A stretch of DNA of 11,177 nucleotides from Chitinophagaceae bacterium (GCA_025351145.1 JANXWM010000332.1:1-11177); one strand, 5' to 3'. Positions 1 through 6,385 are shown, numbered from the stretch's first letter. Notes: generated by a model from the sequence alone, not told the origin. Numbers and translations: made by a program.

Positions 1-103
1 ATTAAGCTACGATCACCGCATTGTAGATGGCAGTTTAGGTGCATCATTTTTAACTGCAGTGGCTAAGGAGTTTGAAGCCTGGGGCAAAGACAGAACATGG
101 TAA
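1..103 (+). CDS. 2-oxoacid dehydrogenase E2 (dihydrolipoamide acyltransferase), C-terminal fragment
   Basis: Only the last 33 codons are in the window (reading frame from base 2, stop TAA at 101-103). The peptide contains DHRIVDG, the active-site signature of the acyltransferase core of E2 enzymes, in which the His is the catalytic base for acyl transfer from lipoyl-lysine to coenzyme A. The remaining residues (SLGASFLTAVAKEFEAW) fit the terminal helix of that domain. The family acts in the cytoplasm as the core of the pyruvate, 2-oxoglutarate or branched-chain dehydrogenase complexes. Which complex this belongs to cannot be told from the fragment. A hairpin with a T-run starts 19 bp after the stop, so this is probably the last gene of its transcript. 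Confidence 0.85.
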   Translation, partial: LSYDHRIVDGSLGASFLTAVAKEFEAWGKDRTW

Positions 104-121
104 AATCATTTAAATAAATTT

Positions 122-153
122 AAAAAGCCGGGGCAATTGTTCCGGTTTTTTTT
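122..153 (+). terminator. Rho-independent terminator after the E2 gene
   Basis: Arm AAAAAGCCGG (122-131) pairs with CCGGTTTTTT (142-151), with one G:U pair. The loop can pair further around CAATTG (134-139), leaving a four-base loop. The descending arm ends in a run of eight T (146-153). It lies 19 bp past the E2 stop codon. Confidence 0.8.
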
Positions 154-172
154 AATACTATTTTGCTTTTGA

Positions 173-222
173 GCCCGGCTTAAGTATTCTATAGCATCGC
201 CTCTTGCGTCGCACACTTATAC
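173..222 (+). repeat. Dispersed intergenic repeat, copy 1 (+)
   Basis: Core at 204-222 is TTGCGTCGCACACTTATAC, two differences from the commonest form. The 31-bp left arm (173-203) starts with GCCCGGC and ends CTATAGCATCGCCTC, very close to the left arms of copies 3 and 5. This is the only + copy not followed by an inverted partner before the next + copy. Confidence 0.85.
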
Positions 223-422
223 TGAAGAAAATATATTCAGCTTTCAACAGCCCGCAAACTTTAAATGGGTTGTGCTTTTACCCATGGGTTTCCCCTGCTT
301 TACAGTTTTAGTTTAGCCTGGGCAGCAAAACTTAAAATTATATTAACACTGATTACATCTTTCATAAGAAGGGAATCAAGTAGTATTTTTTTGTAATTTA
401 CGGTTAGGAAAAACCAAACATT

Positions 423-1142
423 ATGAAATCACTATCAGAGACATGGTTTGCAGACGGCTACATTGATTTCGAGCTGAAAAAATATACTCTGCTCGCTTAC
501 CTGCAGGAAGTAAATAAATATTTCAATGAAAACAAACTCTACCCTCAATTAGCTGAAGTTATTTTTCATTACAACAACCTCGTAGCATTTCGTGAGAATA
601 AAAAATACCTGCAGGAACAGTTCCCTAAAAAATTTACCGGTATTCAGTTACAGAAACTTCAGTTACTCTACGAGCAAATGATTGAAGACAGTGACCTTAT
701 GAGTGAGCTGGAGGAAATCATTCACTATGCAGCAGATAGAATGCGGTCAACCATCTCAAGCGGTACAGAACTCTATGAATTTATTGAAGATAAAATACTG
801 ATAAGCCCCGTTGGTATCATCCCACTTGAACAGAATGAAGGTTATTTCTTTTTGGGCGAATATGCCACAAGAGATACAAGGGTTTATTATTACCGCCTGA
901 GTATTTTTGAAAAACACAATGAAAAATACAGGAGCATTAAAACAGAATTTATCAATAGCTGGTACCGCAGTGTGGTAAATACTTATGGGCATATAAAATC
1001 CGAGCTTATCCGCAACAGGTCTATGCTGCCAAACCCCGCGGTGTATGCCATTGAAACCGGCCTTAGTTTCCCCGTAGAAGAGACACTGTTGCCCATCGCC
1101 AAACGCAGCCTGGTAAGGTATCTTACAGGAAATAATGCATAA
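423..1142 (+). CDS. Conserved-looking hypothetical protein, 239 aa
   Basis: I do not recognise this protein. It has no signal peptide and no membrane segment, so it is predicted to be cytoplasmic. The N-terminal half (about residues 15-110) is rich in Leu, Glu, Lys and Tyr and looks mostly helical. The middle (about residues 122-160, ISPVGIIPLEQNEGYFFLGEY) has the alternating hydrophobic pattern of beta strands, followed by another helical part (about 160-200). The start ATG at 423 follows an A-rich leader without a Shine-Dalgarno motif, normal for Bacteroidota. The next gene, cbpA, starts 172 bp downstream on the same strand, and nothing in the sequence ties the two functionally. Codon use and composition match the neighbours, so I see no sign of recent transfer. 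The reading frame is convincingly coding; the function is unknown. Confidence 0.85.
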   Translation: MKSLSETWFADGYIDFELKKYTLLAYLQEVNKYFNENKLYPQLAEVIFHYNNLVAFRENKKYLQEQFPKKFTGIQLQKLQLLYEQMIEDSDLMSELEEIIHYAADRMRSTISSGTELYEFIEDKILISPVGIIPLEQNEGYFFLGEYATRDTRVYYYRLSIFEKHNEKYRSIKTEFINSWYRSVVNTYGHIKSELIRNRSMLPNPAVYAIETGLSFPVEETLLPIAKRSLVRYLTGNNA

Positions 1143-1314
1143 TAAAATCTGACTTTGTATGCAACTTTCTTACGTAAGCAATTATCATCTTTCACCCGAT
1201 AGTAATTGTTTTGTCCTTATTTAAAACGGTTATCAGATTCACTGACGAAGAACATCTCCACAGCTATTGAATTTAGTTTAACTTTATCCGTAGCGACAAT
1301 AAAGAAACACAATC

Positions 1315-2199
1315 ATGGAGTTTGTAGATTATTATAAGATTTTAGAGGTAGATAAAAGTGCCACACCAGAAGAAATAAAAAATGCTTACCGTAAGCTGGC
1401 AAGAAAACATCATCCCGATTTAAACCCTAATGATAAGACAGCCAATAAAAAATTCCAGGAATTAAACGAGGCAAATGAAGTATTAAGCGACCCCGAAAAA
1501 CGTAAAAAATACGACCAGTACGGTAAAGACTGGAAACACAGCGAAGAGTTTGAAAAGGCAAAGCACCAACAAAGGCCTGCAGGCAACAGGCCGGGCTATG
1601 ATTTTGGCGGCGGAGAAGAAGATGACTTTTCAGATTTTTTTGCATCCATGTTTGGTGGTAGTTCGCACAGCAGAAAACAGGCAAAATACCGTGGTCAGGA
1701 TTACAATGCAGAGTTGCAGCTCAATTTAACCGATGCTTATAAAACACAACAACAAACGTTATCAGTAAATGGGAAAAATATCCGTATCACCATTCCCGCA
1801 GGTGTTGAAAACGGGCAGGTTATAAAACTAAAAGCTCATGGCGCACCCGGCATAAACGGCGGGCCTGCCGGTGATCTTTATATTACATTTTCTATCGTGA
1901 ACAATACACAATTTAAGCGTGCAGAAAATGACCTGCACAGTACCGTAGATATTGATCTTTACACTGCCGTTTTGGGTGGCGAGGTTATGCTGGATACGAT
2001 GGATGGAAAAGTAAAACTAAAAGTAAAGCCCGGCACACAAAGCAGCAGCAAAATGAAATTAAAAGGAAAAGGATTCCCTGTGTATAAAAAGGAAGGTGAA
2101 TATGGCGACATGATCGTAACTTTTAATGTTAAGATACCAACCCATTTAACCGAAAAGCAAAAAGAATTATTTACAGAATTATCAAAATCTTCATTGTAA
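1315..2199 (+). CDS. cbpA: DnaJ-family co-chaperone, CbpA type
   Basis: The 294-residue protein begins with a J domain (about residues 5-70) carrying HPD at 33-35, the tripeptide that stimulates DnaK ATPase. A short Gly/Phe-rich linker follows (about 93-115), then two C-terminal substrate-binding beta domains (about 125-205 and 206-275). It has none of the four CxxCxGxG zinc-finger repeats of true DnaJ, which places it in the class II/CbpA group; 294 residues is normal for that group. In other bacteria CbpA works with DnaK in protein folding and can bind curved DNA. CbpM is encoded 12 bp downstream on the same strand, almost certainly in the same transcript, which supports the CbpA name. A near-consensus -7 box (TAACTTTA, 1279-1286) lies upstream, but I see no properly spaced -33 element. 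Confidence 0.93.
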   Translation: MEFVDYYKILEVDKSATPEEIKNAYRKLARKHHPDLNPNDKTANKKFQELNEANEVLSDPEKRKKYDQYGKDWKHSEEFEKAKHQQRPAGNRPGYDFGGGEEDDFSDFFASMFGGSSHSRKQAKYRGQDYNAELQLNLTDAYKTQQQTLSVNGKNIRITIPAGVENGQVIKLKAHGAPGINGGPAGDLYITFSIVNNTQFKRAENDLHSTVDIDLYTAVLGGEVMLDTMDGKVKLKVKPGTQSSSKMKLKGKGFPVYKKEGEYGDMIVTFNVKIPTHLTEKQKELFTELSKSSL

Positions 2200-2211
2200 A
2201 AAATCATTCTT

Positions 2212-2511
2212 ATGCAAAACGAACATTTAATTTCTGCAAGTGAATTTTGCACACACTATCAGGTCGAATATGCTTTTATCAGTTCACTGCAGCAATCCGG
2301 GTTAATAGAAACCACTACCATAAAAAATACTGCATTTATTGATGTTGCCCAATTACAAAACCTTGAAAAAATTATTCGCCTGCATTACGATCTTGATATA
2401 AACATAGAAGGCATAGAGGCTATTACCAGCTTATTGAACAGGATGGAAAACATGCAGCAGGAAATCACTTATCTGAGAAACAAACTGCACTTTTACGAAG
2501 GCAGCGAATAA
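2212..2511 (+). CDS. cbpM: Chaperone modulator CbpM
   Basis: A small 99-residue protein of the CbpM family, which in E. coli binds the J domain of CbpA and inhibits both its co-chaperone and DNA-binding activity. The N-terminal half (residues 6-60) has the MerR-like helical pattern typical of CbpM: LISASEFCTHYQV, then a strand-like ETTTIKNTAFID, then a helix. The C-terminal part (about 65-95) is a helix with heptad-like Leu/Met spacing (LLNRMENMQQEITYLRNKL), probably a coiled coil. It starts 12 bp after the cbpA stop codon, so the two are very likely co-transcribed. No terminator hairpin with a T-run is visible after it; the first structure downstream is repeat copy 2. Confidence 0.88.
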   Translation: MQNEHLISASEFCTHYQVEYAFISSLQQSGLIETTTIKNTAFIDVAQLQNLEKIIRLHYDLDINIEGIEAITSLLNRMENMQQEITYLRNKLHFYEGSE

Positions 2512-2529
2512 CCGGTTTTAAATTTATTG

Positions 2530-2579
2530 GCCATAGTACAGAATTACTATGAAGCTTCTCTTGCGTCGCACTCTTGTGC
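2530..2579 (+). repeat. Dispersed intergenic repeat, copy 2 (+)
   Basis: Core at 2561-2579 (TTGCGTCGCACTCTTGTGC) has one change in the terminal GTAC. The left arm ends ACTATGAAGCTTCTC, resembling copies 6 and 7 rather than 1, 3 and 5. After the core, TAATTCTATT-like sequence and GGGC (2595-2598) resemble the tail of copy 7. It forms an inverted pair with copy 3 across a 158-bp loop. Confidence 0.8.
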
Positions 2580-2631
2580 TGTATCAATTCTACTGGGCTT
2601 TTACCTAAGCGTAGATCGATGTGAACGTTTG

Positions 2632-2708
2632 AACCGCAGAATCTGAAGCTTCGAAGGGGGGGAGAAGCAAAAACAACAAATAATCTGCAACTTTGCGACT
2701 CTGCGGTT
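2632..2708. repeat. Inverted repeat nested inside the copy 2/copy 3 loop
   Basis: AACCGCAGA at 2632-2640 is the exact reverse complement of TCTGCGGTT at 2700-2708. Between them lie the overlapping palindromes GAAGCTTC (2645-2652) and CTTCGAAG (2649-2656) and a run of eight G (2656-2663). The right side (CAACTTTGCGACTCTGCGG) has a period of about seven, as in simple intergenic repeats. No coding potential is visible. Confidence 0.6.
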
Positions 2709-2737
2709 ACTGTATTTTGTTCATTCATAATCCGAAC

Positions 2738-2787
2738 GTACAAGAGTGCGACGCAAGAGGCGATCCTATGAAAAACTTCTGCCCGGC
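2738..2787 (-). repeat. Dispersed intergenic repeat, copy 3 (-)
   Basis: Reads as the core TTGCGTCGCACTCTTGTAC on the minus strand (2738-2756). Its 31-bp left arm (2757-2787 as the complement) begins GCCGGGCAGAAGTTTT and ends CATAGGATCGCCTC. It differs from copy 5 at only a few positions over 50 bp. It lies between the convergent ends of cbpM and the transporter gene. Confidence 0.88.
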
Positions 2788-2800
2788 TAATAAAATAAAT

Positions 2801-3691
2801 CTACTCAAATAGTACAGCATTGCTTCGTTGCTGTTTTACAATACGCCTCATCTGCAGCAGCACTGCAATAAGAATTAAAGCAAAACCAATATAAAAATAA
2901 TTGCTTAAATATTTGTTCTCCTGAAACACTGCAAACGCAAGTATAATGCCGTATACAGGCTCTAAGGTTAAAGTTAAGTTTACCGTAAACGCACTTACTT
3001 TATTCAGTGCACCAATATATAAAATGAACGTGAATACTGTACAGAAACAGGCAAGTATGGCAAGCCATAACCAATCCCATTGCTGCGGGTATTGTATGTT
3101 TGAATGCAATAAATAATTGTATAACGGCATGAGTACAGTAAGCCCGAGAAAGCCACCTGTTAACTGGTATAAAGTAATTACCTGTGGTGTAAAACCGGTA
3201 ACTATTTTTTTGTTGAGCACAGAAACAATTACGGTTGCCAGCGCAGATAATAAGCCAATATAAATGCCCACCGAAAACTGCAGGTTAGAGAAATAAATAA
3301 TTATAATTCCTGCCAGTGCGAAGGTGCCGAGCAGCAATTCTCCTGTATTAATTTTTCTGCGAAAAAATAATGGTTCAATTATGGCGGATAGCAAGCCGGT
3401 TGTTGCAAGACAGGTTAAAGCGATAGATACATTGGCATATTTTATACTTCCATAAAACAAGAGCCAGTGTATGGCGAGAATAGTGCCTATAGAAGCGATC
3501 TTTAAAAAATCGCGAAGGCTTACTTTTTGAATTTTACCGCTAAAGAAAAAATAGACCCATAGTGTAATGGCTGTAATAAACATACGCCACCAAACAAGCC
3601 ATCCTTCATTAAGGGAAATAAGGCGGCCAAGTACACCGGTAAAACCCCATAGAAATACTGCAGTATGCAAACGTATCAGTGCTGATTTCAT
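2801..3691 (-). CDS. DMT-superfamily transporter (EamA family)
   Basis: A 296-residue integral inner-membrane protein with about ten hydrophobic segments in two similar halves (split near residue 150), as expected for two EamA domains. Recognisable patterns are the first helix (LHTAVFLWGFTGVLGRLIS) and, near the end of the second half, TLTLEPVYGIILAF, a common EamA motif. Members export amino acids or other small metabolites, but the substrate cannot be inferred here. I chose the ATG at 3691. An in-frame TTG three codons upstream (3700) would also be possible but adds only MQC. The gene starts 39 bp after the stop of the glycosyltransferase gene on the same strand, so the two probably share a transcript. 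It ends close to repeat copy 3 with no obvious terminator. Confidence 0.9.
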   Translation of the reverse strand: MKSALIRLHTAVFLWGFTGVLGRLISLNEGWLVWWRMFITAITLWVYFFFSGKIQKVSLRDFLKIASIGTILAIHWLLFYGSIKYANVSIALTCLATTGLLSAIIEPLFFRRKINTGELLLGTFALAGIIIIYFSNLQFSVGIYIGLLSALATVIVSVLNKKIVTGFTPQVITLYQLTGGFLGLTVLMPLYNYLLHSNIQYPQQWDWLWLAILACFCTVFTFILYIGALNKVSAFTVNLTLTLEPVYGIILAFAVFQENKYLSNYFYIGFALILIAVLLQMRRIVKQQRSNAVLFE

Positions 3692-3730
3692 GCACTGCAA
3701 AGAAACTATAACCTTTATGGAATTGAAAAA

Positions 3731-4525
3731 CTATTTATGCTCAGCAGCAACATCTTCTGTGTAGTAAGTGTTTTTGCCGTTGGGTATACTGCTTACTTTT
3801 TTTCGGTAGTTTTTAAAAAGGCTCGACCATTGAATTTTTAAAACGCCAAGCACACCTTCTTTTAAAATGCCCTTGCTCATTTTGCTTACACCAATTTTTC
3901 TGTCGATAAATGTAATGGGTACTTCTGTTATTTTAAATCCCAGTTTCCAGGCAGCAAATTTCATTTCTATCTGGAATGCATAGCCAACGAATTTTATGGC
4001 ATCAAGGTTAATATTCTCCAGTACATTTCTTTTATAACAGATAAAACCTGCAGTGGGATCTTTCACGGGCATCCAGGTAATAAGCCTTGTATATAAGGCA
4101 CCGCCTTTTGAATAAAGCTGCCTGTCCATAGGCCAGTTTTCTGTTTTACCGCCGGGTACATAGCGGCTGCCAATTGCAACATCAGCGCCATCATATTTGC
4201 AGCAACTGTATAATTTTTCCAGGTCGTTGGGGTTGTGCGAGAAATCTGCATCCATTTCAAAAATGAAATCATATCCTTTTTCAATGGCCCACCTGAAACC
4301 GTGTATATATGCGGTTCCCAGTCCCTGTTTACCCTTTCTTTCTTCTAAAAATAATTGCCCGGGATATTGGGAAAATAACTCTTTTACAACTAATGCAGTA
4401 CCATCAGGGGAGCTGTCGTCAATAACAAGTATATGATAATTTAAATGCAGTGAAAACACCGCATGCAGAATACCTGCAACATTTTCTTTTTCGTTGTAAG
4501 TGGGTATGATGACTAATTTTTCCAA
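3731..4525 (-). CDS. Polyprenol monophosphomannose synthase-like family 2 glycosyltransferase
   Basis: A GT-A fold glycosyltransferase like dolichol/polyprenol-phosphate mannose synthases, which move mannose from GDP-mannose to a lipid phosphate on the inner face of the membrane. With the start used here (264 residues), visible motifs are VIIPTYNEKEN near the N-terminus, VIDDSSPDGTA (nucleotide binding), EMDADFSH with the metal-binding DAD at about residues 92-94, and GSRYVPGG. No C-terminal membrane helices are present, so it is the soluble, DPM1-like short form. The frame opens at a TTG (4561), but the conserved family start aligns with another TTG at 4525, giving MEKLVIIPTYNE. No ATG exists in the region, so a TTG start is likely either way. 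An AGGAG lies about 14 bases upstream of 4525, somewhat far for a Shine-Dalgarno site. The sugar is inferred from family resemblance. Confidence 0.88.
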   Translation of the reverse strand: MEKLVIIPTYNEKENVAGILHAVFSLHLNYHILVIDDSSPDGTALVVKELFSQYPGQLFLEERKGKQGLGTAYIHGFRWAIEKGYDFIFEMDADFSHNPNDLEKLYSCCKYDGADVAIGSRYVPGGKTENWPMDRQLYSKGGALYTRLITWMPVKDPTAGFICYKRNVLENINLDAIKFVGYAFQIEMKFAAWKLGFKITEVPITFIDRKIGVSKMSKGILKEGVLGVLKIQWSSLFKNYRKKVSSIPNGKNTYYTEDVAAEHK

Positions 4526-4616
4526 TGGGTGATTGCTTGCTCCTGAACGTCGAAAATACAATTTTCCCGGCTAAGGCAAAGCAACATGGTTTTTAGTGGT
4601 TAAATACAGGGTTCAA

Positions 4617-5387
4617 TTATGCTTTTTTTAACAGGGTACGGTTCAGTATCTCTGTTAGTTTTTGTTTGGTATTCATAGCAAAATCACCGCGCATCATCCA
4701 GTCGTAATACTGGGGTTCTGCTTTTAATACTTCGGTTACGGGTTTGCCTTTGTGCTTACCAAAGTTAAAAATTTCTACACCTTCAACTTTTATAAAACGC
4801 CGGGCAAAATCAACAATATCATCTTCGCCGGTAAATTTTGAAATGCTTTCTACCGTTTCACCAAGTTCTGGGTAACGTTCTACCTGCGCCAGCAATACTT
4901 CCCATGTTGCTGTAGCATCGGCCTCGGCTCCATGTGCATTTTCTAAACTTTTATTACAGTAAAATTTATAGGCAGCAGTTAAAGTGCGTTGTTCCATTTG
5001 GTGAAAAATCTTTTGTGCATCAATCATTTTTCTGCCATCAGTGGTAAACTCCAGCCCTGCACGCACAAACTCTTCTATCAGCAACGGCACATCAAAACGG
5101 TTGCTGTTGTAGCCACCCATATCGCAGTTTTCCATAAACTGTTTTAATTCATTGGCCACCTGTTTAAAAGTGGGTGCATCTTTTACCATTTCGTTTGAAA
5201 TTCCGTGTATTTCAGTTGCACTTGCTGGTATGGACATTTGCGGATTAATCAATTTTCGTTTTACCAGCTTTGTGCCGTCGGGCATAATTTTTACAATAGC
5301 TATTTCCACGATCTTATCTGTGCTGATGCTTATGCCTGTAGTTTCGAGATCGATAAATGCAATAGGGCGCTGAAGCTGAAGTTTCAT
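4617..5387 (-). CDS. DEDDh 3'-5' exonuclease (DnaQ-like) with C-terminal FGKHKGK domain
   Basis: The 256-residue protein has an exonuclease domain (residues 8-170) with all DEDDh residues: D13 and E15 in FIDLETTG (Exo I), D99 in NSNRFDVPLL (Exo II), and H152 and D157 in AHGAEADATAT (Exo III). This is the fold of the DNA polymerase III epsilon proofreading subunit, RNase T and related enzymes. It is predicted to be an active, two-metal, 3'-to-5' nuclease in the cytoplasm. A second region (about 200-256) contains FNFGKHKGKPVTEV and YYDWMM, resembling the small DUF3820-type domain seen after some bacterial exonuclease domains. The start ATG at 5387 lies about 57 bp from a perfect -7 box on the minus strand. 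The gene ends 91 bp before the glycosyltransferase start. Whether it proofreads, repairs or degrades RNA is not visible from the sequence. Confidence 0.92.
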   Translation of the reverse strand: MKLQLQRPIAFIDLETTGISISTDKIVEIAIVKIMPDGTKLVKRKLINPQMSIPASATEIHGISNEMVKDAPTFKQVANELKQFMENCDMGGYNSNRFDVPLLIEEFVRAGLEFTTDGRKMIDAQKIFHQMEQRTLTAAYKFYCNKSLENAHGAEADATATWEVLLAQVERYPELGETVESISKFTGEDDIVDFARRFIKVEGVEIFNFGKHKGKPVTEVLKAEPQYYDWMMRGDFAMNTKQKLTEILNRTLLKKA

Positions 5388-5443
5388 TACAATAGAATTT
5401 TTACCTGTGGTTGATTAACCGGATTTTTAAGAAATCTAAAAGC

Positions 5444-5451
5444 CAAAGATA
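5444..5451 (-). promoter_or_regulatory. Possible -7 box of the exonuclease promoter
   Basis: Minus-strand TATCTTTG matches the Bacteroidota -7 consensus TAnnTTTG exactly and lies 57 bp before the exonuclease ATG. No TTG or TTTG is found at the usual distance upstream, so the assignment rests on the -7 match alone. Confidence 0.4.
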
Positions 5452-5522
5452 ACGGTTAGGGTCTGCTTGCAGTTGATAGTTTCTATTTGTGCAAAAAGTT
5501 ATTTTTTGAATATATTTTTTTG

Positions 5523-5572
5523 ATCGGGCAATTGGTACATCGCTGATCGTTCCTTGCGTCGCACACTTGTAC
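5523..5572 (+). repeat. Dispersed intergenic repeat, copy 4 (+)
   Basis: Core TTGCGTCGCACACTTGTAC at 5554-5572. The left arm (5523-5553) begins ATCGGGCA and ends GTTCC, like copy 8, which shares the CACACTTG variant of the core. It pairs with copy 5 in inverted orientation; the two cores match over 18 of 19 bases. Confidence 0.85.
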
Positions 5573-5591
5573 AGTTAGACCGGAAGTCAGC

Positions 5592-5647
5592 AAGTCCGAA
5601 AGTCCGAAAGTAAATTGCAATTGTATTTTTTTCGGTTTTTCGGACTT
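5592..5647. repeat. AGTCCGAA tandem and inverted repeat inside the copy 4/copy 5 loop
   Basis: AAGTCCGAAA occurs twice with an 8-bp period (5592-5601 and 5600-5609). Both are perfect reverse complements of TTTCGGACTT (5638-5647), so the loop between copies 4 and 5 can form its own hairpin. A further GGACTTCAGACTTG (5642-5655) mirrors CAAGTCCG loosely. No coding potential is visible. Confidence 0.7.
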
Positions 5648-5673
5648 CAGACTTGTTCCTCAAAGTTCCGGAT

Positions 5674-5723
5674 GTACAAGAGTGCGACGCAACTGGAGAT
5701 GCTATGGAAAACTTCTGCCCGGC
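5674..5723 (-). repeat. Dispersed intergenic repeat, copy 5 (-)
   Basis: Minus-strand core TTGCGTCGCACTCTTGTAC at 5674-5692, with left arm 5693-5723 (as complement GCCGGGCAGAAGTTTT, then CATAGCATCTCCAG). It is nearly identical to copy 3 over the whole 50 bp and is the clearest reference for the long form of the element. Confidence 0.9.
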
Positions 5724-5814
5724 TCATACTGCTGTTTAAGAAGCACTTACAGCAACCGGGTTAAACATTTTGTGGCCTTAACACAACATTCTGGCAGAAT
5801 TTGGAGTTTTATTA

Positions 5815-5822
5815 TAAATTTG
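5815..5822 (+). promoter_or_regulatory. Possible -7 box of the lipoprotein/ytxJ promoter
   Basis: TAAATTTG matches TAnnTTTG perfectly, 43 bp before the lipoprotein ATG at 5866. A TTTG at 5800-5803 is too close (11 bp) to be a normal -33 element. It would drive the lipoprotein, ytxJ and possibly the genes after them. Confidence 0.4.
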
Positions 5823-5865
5823 CGCTGTTGGGTTCTATAATTTGTAAGCGTATAAACATGTAATC

Positions 5866-5988
5866 ATGAAAAAAACAATCCTTTTCCTAACCCTTTTCTG
5901 CTTTATGGCAGCATTATTTTCTTCCTGTATAGAAAGCCGAAGAAGCTCAACATGCCCATCGCACGATAAAAATTATTTCAGGAGATAA
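5866..5988 (+). CDS. Small predicted lipoprotein, 40 aa
   Basis: A short reading frame that starts at ATG 5866 and ends with TAA at 5986-5988. It has a classic lipoprotein signal: MKK, a hydrophobic stretch (ILFLTLFCFMAALF) and a lipobox ending in Cys20 (LFSSC). Signal peptidase II cleavage would leave a mature peptide of 21 residues anchored by the lipid on Cys20. This mature part is basic, has a second cysteine in TCPSHDKNYF and ends in RR. It lies downstream of a perfect -7 box, and its stop is 21 bp before the ytxJ start, so the two are probably co-transcribed. The strong signal peptide and good promoter position argue that it is real despite its size. Its role is unknown; a thiol-related task alongside YtxJ would be a guess. 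Confidence 0.7.
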   Translation: MKKTILFLTLFCFMAALFSSCIESRRSSTCPSHDKNYFRR

Positions 5989-6009
5989 AAGCCGCGGGGA
6001 TTTTATAAT

Positions 6010-6351
6010 ATGATGCAATGGATCACTTTAAGCGACGCCGATCAGCTTAATGCTATAAAAAAACAATCTTTCGAAAAGCCCCAGGTTTTATTCAAACACA
6101 GTAACCGTTGCAGTGTTAGCAGTGTGGCATTGAGAAGAATGGAAAAATCCATAGAAGTTCCCGAAGCTGATTATTATTTTCTTGATCTTATCCGCTTTCG
6201 CAGTATCTCTGACAGGGTTGCACATGATTTTGATGTGTATCATGAGTCTCCTCAATTATTGCTCATCAAAAACGGCGAATGTGTTTATGATGAAAGCCAT
6301 TTAGGCATAGATATGCAGGAACTTGCTGAACAGATTTCTTCTCTTAACTGA
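6010..6351 (+). CDS. ytxJ: Bacillithiol-system redox protein YtxJ/BrxC-like
   Basis: A 113-residue, cytoplasmic, thioredoxin-fold protein of the YtxJ/BrxC (DUF2847) family, monothiol proteins linked to reduction of bacillithiol-mixed disulfides. The recognisable block is VLFKHSNRCSVSSVALRRME, with the single active-site Cys34 in RCSVS, which replaces the CxxC of ordinary thioredoxins. SPQLLLIKNG (residues 80-89) carries Pro81, in the position of the thioredoxin cis-proline. A second cysteine is at 91. The start is ATG ATG at 6010/6013; either could be used, and family members usually begin M-x-W-I. The gene sits between the small lipoprotein and an NAD(P)-binding protein, with sulfur transporters further along the strand. 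Family membership is well supported. Whether this organism makes bacillithiol cannot be judged here, since no bsh gene is in the window. Confidence 0.9.
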   Translation: MMQWITLSDADQLNAIKKQSFEKPQVLFKHSNRCSVSSVALRRMEKSIEVPEADYYFLDLIRFRSISDRVAHDFDVYHESPQLLLIKNGECVYDESHLGIDMQELAEQISSLN

Positions 6352-6385
6352 GTATCTTTTCCTATCTTAACGTACAAATAATTTT

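Larger units (their letters stand above)
104..422. other. Intergenic region between E2 and the 239-residue gene
   Basis: This 319-bp gap holds the E2 terminator (122-153), repeat copy 1 (173-222) and a small inverted repeat, ATGGGT at 265-270 against ACCCAT at 280-285, next to the palindrome ACCCATGGGT (280-289). I find no open reading frame with a credible start. No clear TAnnTTTG -7 box precedes the gene at 423, so its promoter remains unplaced. Confidence 0.6.
5388..5865. other. Divergent intergenic region with repeat pair and two promoters
   Basis: This 478-bp gap separates the minus-strand exonuclease from the plus-strand lipoprotein gene. From left to right it holds a minus-strand -7 box (5444-5451), repeat copy 4 (5523-5572), a loop with AGTCCGAA repeats and a nested inverted repeat (5592-5647), repeat copy 5 (5674-5723) and a plus-strand -7 box (5815-5822). 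I see no open reading frame of note between them. Confidence 0.7.

Noticed and set aside
1267..1286. Full -33/-7 promoter for cbpA (TTG with TAACTTTA)
   Set aside because: The gap between the two elements is only 9 bp, far shorter than the normal spacing, so only a weak -7 match remains.
2656..2663. Run of eight G as a phase-variation switch
   Set aside because: It is not inside a gene or between promoter boxes of one, so a length change would have no evident effect.
2738..2787. Repeat copies as rho-independent terminators
   Set aside because: The cores have no T-run after the hairpin, several lie upstream of genes or between divergent promoters, and real terminators are present separately at 122-153 and 9260-9292.
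3692..3700. TTG start of the EamA transporter three codons upstream
   Set aside because: An ATG at 3691 serves equally well, and the extra residues add nothing recognisable.
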